64,000 nt of DNA from Saururus chinensis. Lineage: Eukaryota > Streptophyta > Magnoliopsida > Piperales > Saururaceae. A program made the position numbers and the translations under genes. The stretch lies in assembly GCA_035235625.1 (NCBI GenBank), contig CP141148.1, positions 6,815,001-6,879,000 of the forward strand, written 5' to 3'. Of this stretch, positions 59,200 through 64,000 are shown one piece after another. How positions within the stretch are numbered: position 1 is the stretch's first letter; every line of letters begins with the position of its first letter. Under the pieces are notes generated by a model. That model saw nothing but the letters and a program-made list of their open reading frames with translations. It had not been told where the DNA came from and searched no databases.

Positions 59200-62100
59200 T
59201 GTAAGGTCCCTGATTTTTCCACGATTTTCTGGGATTTTCCTGCCATTTTTCTGGTCATTTTCGACAGGAAAATGTGACATTTTAGCGTATGTGTATTTGT
59301 GTATTTTTCCTATATTTATACCCGTAGAGTTGAGTGTGGGGCTTAGTCGCGGGCCACGGGCCTCGTTGCGCGCTTTCGATGTGAATTTTGGAGGTTCGAC
59401 ACGTAACCAGTGAGTTAACGCGCATTGAGTATACATTTGGAAAAAATAAAATAAAAGAAAAAAATGAGGGATCAGGATCGTGATCCCGATCCAGAACCTC
59501 CTGGAGGAGGAACAGTGCACTGCCCCCCCCCCCGGTTTGTTTCTTTGCCGGCCGCAGGACGCCGGCAAAGGCTCCGCCCCGGCAGTGCGACGCCGAGAGG
59601 CCACTACCCCGGCCGCCCACGGCCGTGCCGCCTCCTCCCCCGGTTTGCCTCTCTCCCCTCTGTTTGATTCATACTGCCGCTGCCGTGGGCCGGCGAGGGC
59701 CGACCGGCCGCCCACGGTTCCGCCCTGGACTGGCGACGGCGGGAGGACACCCCTCCCAGCCCCAGACGACCTCTGCTCCCCCACCCCAGTCCTTTCCTCC
59801 TTCTGCCCTGTTCCCGCCAGTGCTTCTGTTTCAGTGAAATAGAGTCTGCCGGAAGCGAGCTGCAGCCAACCGGACCTCCATCCAGCCCGGCCTTGGTCCA
59901 GCAATGGTGATTGGTGACCTTTCCCGGCCCAATTTTGCCTCCGCCCAGCCGCACAGCTCCGGCCTCTCCTCCCTTTTTCACTGTTCTGAGCTCCATTTCG
60001 CTGGTTCCCTTATTTCAGTCACCATCGTGGGCTGATAAAGGCCGACCAGACCTCGGTTCGGCTCCTCCCTGACCTTGAGGCAGAGGTAGGCAGTCGCTCT
60101 TGGTCCGGCACTACCTCCCCCATCCCGGCTGAGCTTCACCGTTCATCAGCCGTTCTACCTCCATTTTAAAAATAGTGTTTTTCCACTGTTATTGGTTTTG
60201 TCGGGTGAACTTTAGGTAGCCAAGGGTTGGCAACCTCCAATAGGCCTCTGGACAGCTAGTCTTGGCCCGATGTAGCTGGTGCAGCCGCCCTGGCCCATCC
60301 CGGTTTTATTTTTCCCCGATCAACCCCTCTATGTTGGCTTTTGACGCCATTGGCATTGGCCGGTAGTGGCCGAATGGCCATCGAGGATTCCGCCTCAGTC
60401 TAGTAACGACTAGAGATGGCCCCACCTCGCACGGTTTGATTGCCTCTGACCTATGCCCTTCCTTGTGGCCCATAGCCGCAATTTGTTCCACTCACTGACA
60501 TATTTGTCCGTTGACCCTTCTTGCCCATTTTACGCCGTTGGTACCAGACGGCCTCTGGCAAGAGTTTGTATGTCTTACCTTGACAAAAGGTGGACAAGTT
60601 CACCTGCACAAGCCTTGGCTAGTATCAGCCTCATGGCCTTTGCTCGACCCTGAACCCTCCCCTTGCTCTCTGTCGTGCGAGATGCACAGCCACCCGCACC
60701 ATGGGTATTGGTCGTGGGTGGCGATCGGCGATGTCGCCGCTTTGATTGGTCACCATTAAGGCCTTAGCCCTGTTGGCTTTTGTGGGCCTTAGGTCACCCC
60801 CTTTCAGCCCTCTCCCCCGCCCTTTTTGGGTCGCATGTGCATGTGGCCACGCGTGTACTTCTGGTTTAGATGCTACATTTGCGCCACCTGACCTTCGGTT
60901 GGCTTTGCCACCGATTAGAGTTGACACAGAGCCGTCCTCCACCTCTCCTTTGTTCTCGAGCGTTGCCCCATGCTCTCCGCCCTTATGTGGGCCTTTGTTG
61001 ACCGAAATCATCGCCGTTGAGTGTTGTCCACCGCCAATTTTGATGTCTTGTGGCCGGCTGTGCACGTTTTAGCCACCGGCCGATCTTCAGTGAGTACACC
61101 CTCGACATCTGGTCGCACTGCCACCTAGGTTGGCTTGATTTTTCTCCCGGCCGCCCTAGTGTGCCACAGTGGATCGCGAATTTTACCACAATGATTTTTG
61201 ACACCCTGTTTGGTTGTGACTAGTTTCGGCACATCCTAAAACCCTTGGGATAGCAGCTCTCTCATCCATGCAACGGTTTTGACCACCAACTCCGCTGCCG
61301 ATGCCGCCACCGTCATGTGCTTGCCATCAAACGTCATGATTATGAGGTAGGGGAGCTTTGAACTCGTAAATTTATGAAGCATGCTTTGAATGAGTAGCAG
61401 CATGCTAGGATTGTATGATTCCATGCTTGGATGTTGAGTAACGATTTGATTGCATGATGTGCGTGTAAGCATGATTGATATGCATGAGATGTATGCACAT
61501 TTTATGGATGTGGATTATGTATGCGCTAGCAATGGCTAGCAAATATGTCAGTATGCTACGTATGTGTTATGCATGTGCTAGTGATGGCTAGCATGCATGT
61601 TTGGAGTATGTATGAATGTCTGTGCATGTGCTAGTGATGGCTAGCATGTATGTTTAACGTATGTATGCATGTGCTAGTGATGGCTAGTATGCATGTTTGT
61701 AAGTTACGTATGTATGACCGTATGTGTATGTTATATGTATGTGAGAGACATACGTATGTATGATGGCTATGTGCCTATGGTATGGTTATGTGTAAGTGTA
61801 TGTGGGCAGAGGTATGGGCGATGGACAGTAAGAGGTAACAGAGACTTTGTTTGGATTTGGATACGGTTGTGTAAGCGTATGATAGAGGGCAGAGGATAAG
61901 AGTATGACAGGCAAGGATTAGAATGGATCGGTTTGGGTTGGATTGTATGTTGGGCGATTGTCAGACAGTAAGAGTGTTTATAATTGTACAAGCATAACGT
62001 ACAGATTATGAAGAGAAAAGTAAGTATAATAATAACTGAGATATAAGTAAGAGGGCGACAACTGGGTTGGCTCTGAGGAGCGTTATTTGAGGATGTCAAT

Positions 62101-64000
62101 GTGAGATGTTTTGGCCATAAGATGGATGGCGAAGTACGTAAGACTGTAAGGGTTGGTTGTACGATGAGTTTTGTCCATGATGTGGACGGGTAAGTGAAGT
62201 CTGCTGCCCTGATGAACTTGGGTTTCGGATCGGGCTCAGCTTCAGTTTGATCAGTCAAGGACTGTGAGTTTGTGTGGCATAATTGTACCGCATAATATAC
62301 TTAATTCAAACTTGAATTATAAGCATAGCTAATGATAGCGTTGTGAGTTTGAGACTTGAGGGTTTGACGGATTAAGTTTCGTGTTTGAGCTGGCCACTAA
62401 TGAGTCGGCCGAGCATTTATCATGTCTTACCATGGTGTTTATCCTACGGGATGTTGTCTGTGTCCTGTATAGAGCACCGAACGTCTGATGCTCTGCTGAG
62501 AGCGACGTTGTTTCTATTTTGGTTTGCGTGTTGTATAAGCCCAGACGTTTGATGCTCTGTTGAGAGTGAAGTATGTTTTCAATTTGGTATGTGTGTTGTA
62601 TAAGCCCAGACGTTTGATGCTCTGTTGAGAATGTTGTATGTTTCCGCCCAAGAGTGGCACTGTATGTTTTCTGCCCAAGAGTGGCAATGGCACTATAAGA
62701 CCCATTATGGTGGGGAATTCTCTGGCACTATAAGACCCATTATAGTGGGCAACTGTATGACCCCTTATGTGTGGGTGTTTATGTTTGCACGCTCAGGTAA
62801 GTAGTATCATGGATCTACTCTTACCTGTTTGATCCAGTGCCCCATGAGCATTGGTGTGCCTTACCTTCGAAAAAGTCCATGGCATCTAGTCACTCCCCGG
62901 AGGTTAAGGTGTTGCCCCAGTGGCATTCTTTTCCTTTTCGACATTGGAGCCTATTAGTTGTAATGAGCTTCAGTGGTCGTTGATATGTGTACGATTATGT
63001 GTATGAGTACGACTGTATGAGTGTGAGTACGACTGTATGTGTATGAGCATGACTGTAAGAGTGTGTATGAGCATGACTATAAGAGTGTGTATGAGCAGGA
63101 CTGTAAGTGTATGAGTATGAGCACGACTGTAAGAGTATGAGTACGATTGTGAGAATATGTCTCTGAGTAAGACAGTAAGTGTGATTTCATGTAAGCTGTA
63201 TGAGTGAGCATATGATTGTATGAGTAAGGTCGTACAAGTATGCGTATGTTGCATGAGTAAACGTATGATGGCACGAGTAAGTTTGTATGACCCTGGATAA
63301 GGGTGCTTGTGTAAGTTTGATTTGATAGTATGATTTTGGTACGATGGTGCCTTTGGTATGATCTTGGCACGTTGGTGCATTTGGTATGCTTGCATGCATA
63401 TGAGCATGTTTATGATTATATTATGTTGACTACTTCATGTTGAGTTGCATGAACGCATGTGTTTTTAAACTTATTGAGTTCACTGTTTGGGGTTTCCCCT
63501 ACTGGGTATTTTCCTACTGAGTATGAAAATACTCATTACCCTACTTTTTAGCCCCGTTGTACGGGAGGTTTTGCAGGTTGTGCGGAGAGCTCCTAGAGAT
63601 GGACGCTCGTTTCAGCGGTTGATTGATTCCCGTTGACTCAGGTATATGCTTCACTCACTACGAGTTTATTTATGCCACGATCTCCTGTATTGAGTGAGAT
63701 GAGAAGTTAGATGTTTATATTCTGGACTTTCAATTGGATCAGTCTGTGGACTGTTATGGGACTTGCACTTAGGCATGCCTGGGAGGGATTTGTATTTAAA
63801 GTCTATGATCATAGCAATTTATTTGTACGTGTGTTTTCGAGTAGCGCCTGATGATAGCCGTACGATGTTTGACCGTATGATGAAAACATTTAGATGGAAA
63901 ATGGATGTTTACTGTTTTGAATTATAAATTATTTTATCAGGTTTTGATTTCGTCATTTTTCTCCGATTTACAGACGTTATATTGCAAAAATTTTCCAAGA
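59200..64000 (+). mobile_element. Family-A LTR, plus orientation, reaching about the window edge
   Basis: It starts TGTAAGGTCCCTGATTTTTC and follows the reverse complement of 36,200-31,377 to the end of the window, including the GC-rich block (about 59,500-61,330), the GCTAG array (61,500-61,700), CAGAGCATC-type arrays (62,480-62,700) and the TACTCATAC-type array (63,000-63,200). The conserved TATATTTATACCCGTAGAG near 59,310 is a possible promoter box. By comparison only about 40 bases of the LTR should lie beyond the window, so solo LTR or full element cannot be decided. Left flank is GGAGT. Confidence 0.85.

Noticed and set aside
59143..59904. 253-codon minus-strand open frame
   Set aside because: It lies in the GC-rich block of the family-A LTR. 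The other copy does not keep the frame, and the peptide has no family resemblance, only low-complexity G/R/P runs.
1..64000. A new defence, biosynthetic or other multi-gene system
   Set aside because: Only two intact host genes are present, on opposite strands and 28 kb apart, and the rest is decayed transposon DNA. Nothing supports a functional cluster.

Overview
The window is nuclear DNA from a flowering plant: spliced genes with GT-AG introns, plant Ty1/copia, Ty3/gypsy and Mutator-like elements, and very long LTRs. GC-rich first exons in an AT-rich background would suit a monocot or magnoliid, but that is a weak inference. No bacterial, organellar, CRISPR or rRNA features were seen. About three quarters of the window is transposable-element DNA, much of it nested.

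Two host genes appear intact. (1) 12,097-16,545 (+) is a five-exon gene for a 335-residue protein related to the splicing-associated protein AKAP17A/XE7 (RRM-like domain). Its second intron carries an inverted-repeat DNA element and a G-quadruplex motif. (2) 44,671-45,635 (-) is a compact four-exon gene for a 235-residue MRN-complex-interacting protein (MRNIP), with an E2F-type site in its upstream region. Exon joins were worked out by hand; both give uninterrupted frames of a whole number of codons.

Layout: 1-325 gypsy gag fragment; 1,385-8,591 solo LTR of family C, with a family-B LTR and a 1.4-kb unclassified insertion inside it; 9,145-11,296 second family-C LTR; 12.0-16.6 kb AKAP17-like gene; 18,842-25,449 complete but dead Ty1/copia element (both LTRs, PBS and PPT visible); 25,509-26,314 remnant of a second copia element; 26,315-37,114 plus-strand family-B solo LTR broken by a minus-strand gypsy fragment, itself followed by a 4.8-kb family-A solo LTR; 37.3-37.9 kb receptor-like-kinase pseudogene; 38,169-41,431 family-B solo LTR; 41.4-44.6 kb intergenic DNA with a MITE, a copy of AKAP17-like intron sequence and an RNase-H-like relic; 44.7-45.7 kb MRNIP gene; 47.4-59.2 kb a MULE transposase gene split by a Ty3/gypsy (Tekay-like) element that is in turn split by a solo LTR; 59,200-64,000 a second family-A LTR, inverted relative to the first and running to about the window edge.

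No transposase or polyprotein in the window is intact. The MULE lacks the whole catalytic core, the gypsy element lacks RT/RNase H/integrase core, and the copia polyprotein has stops, frameshifts and altered protease and zinc-knuckle residues. Three solo LTRs have recognisable flanking 5-bp duplications (CTTAC, CTCTC, GACCT/GACGT), and two more have 4-of-5 matches. I did not find a new enzymatic or defence system. The most interesting material is the very-long-LTR families with their private minisatellites, the nesting order, and the regulatory details of the two host genes.
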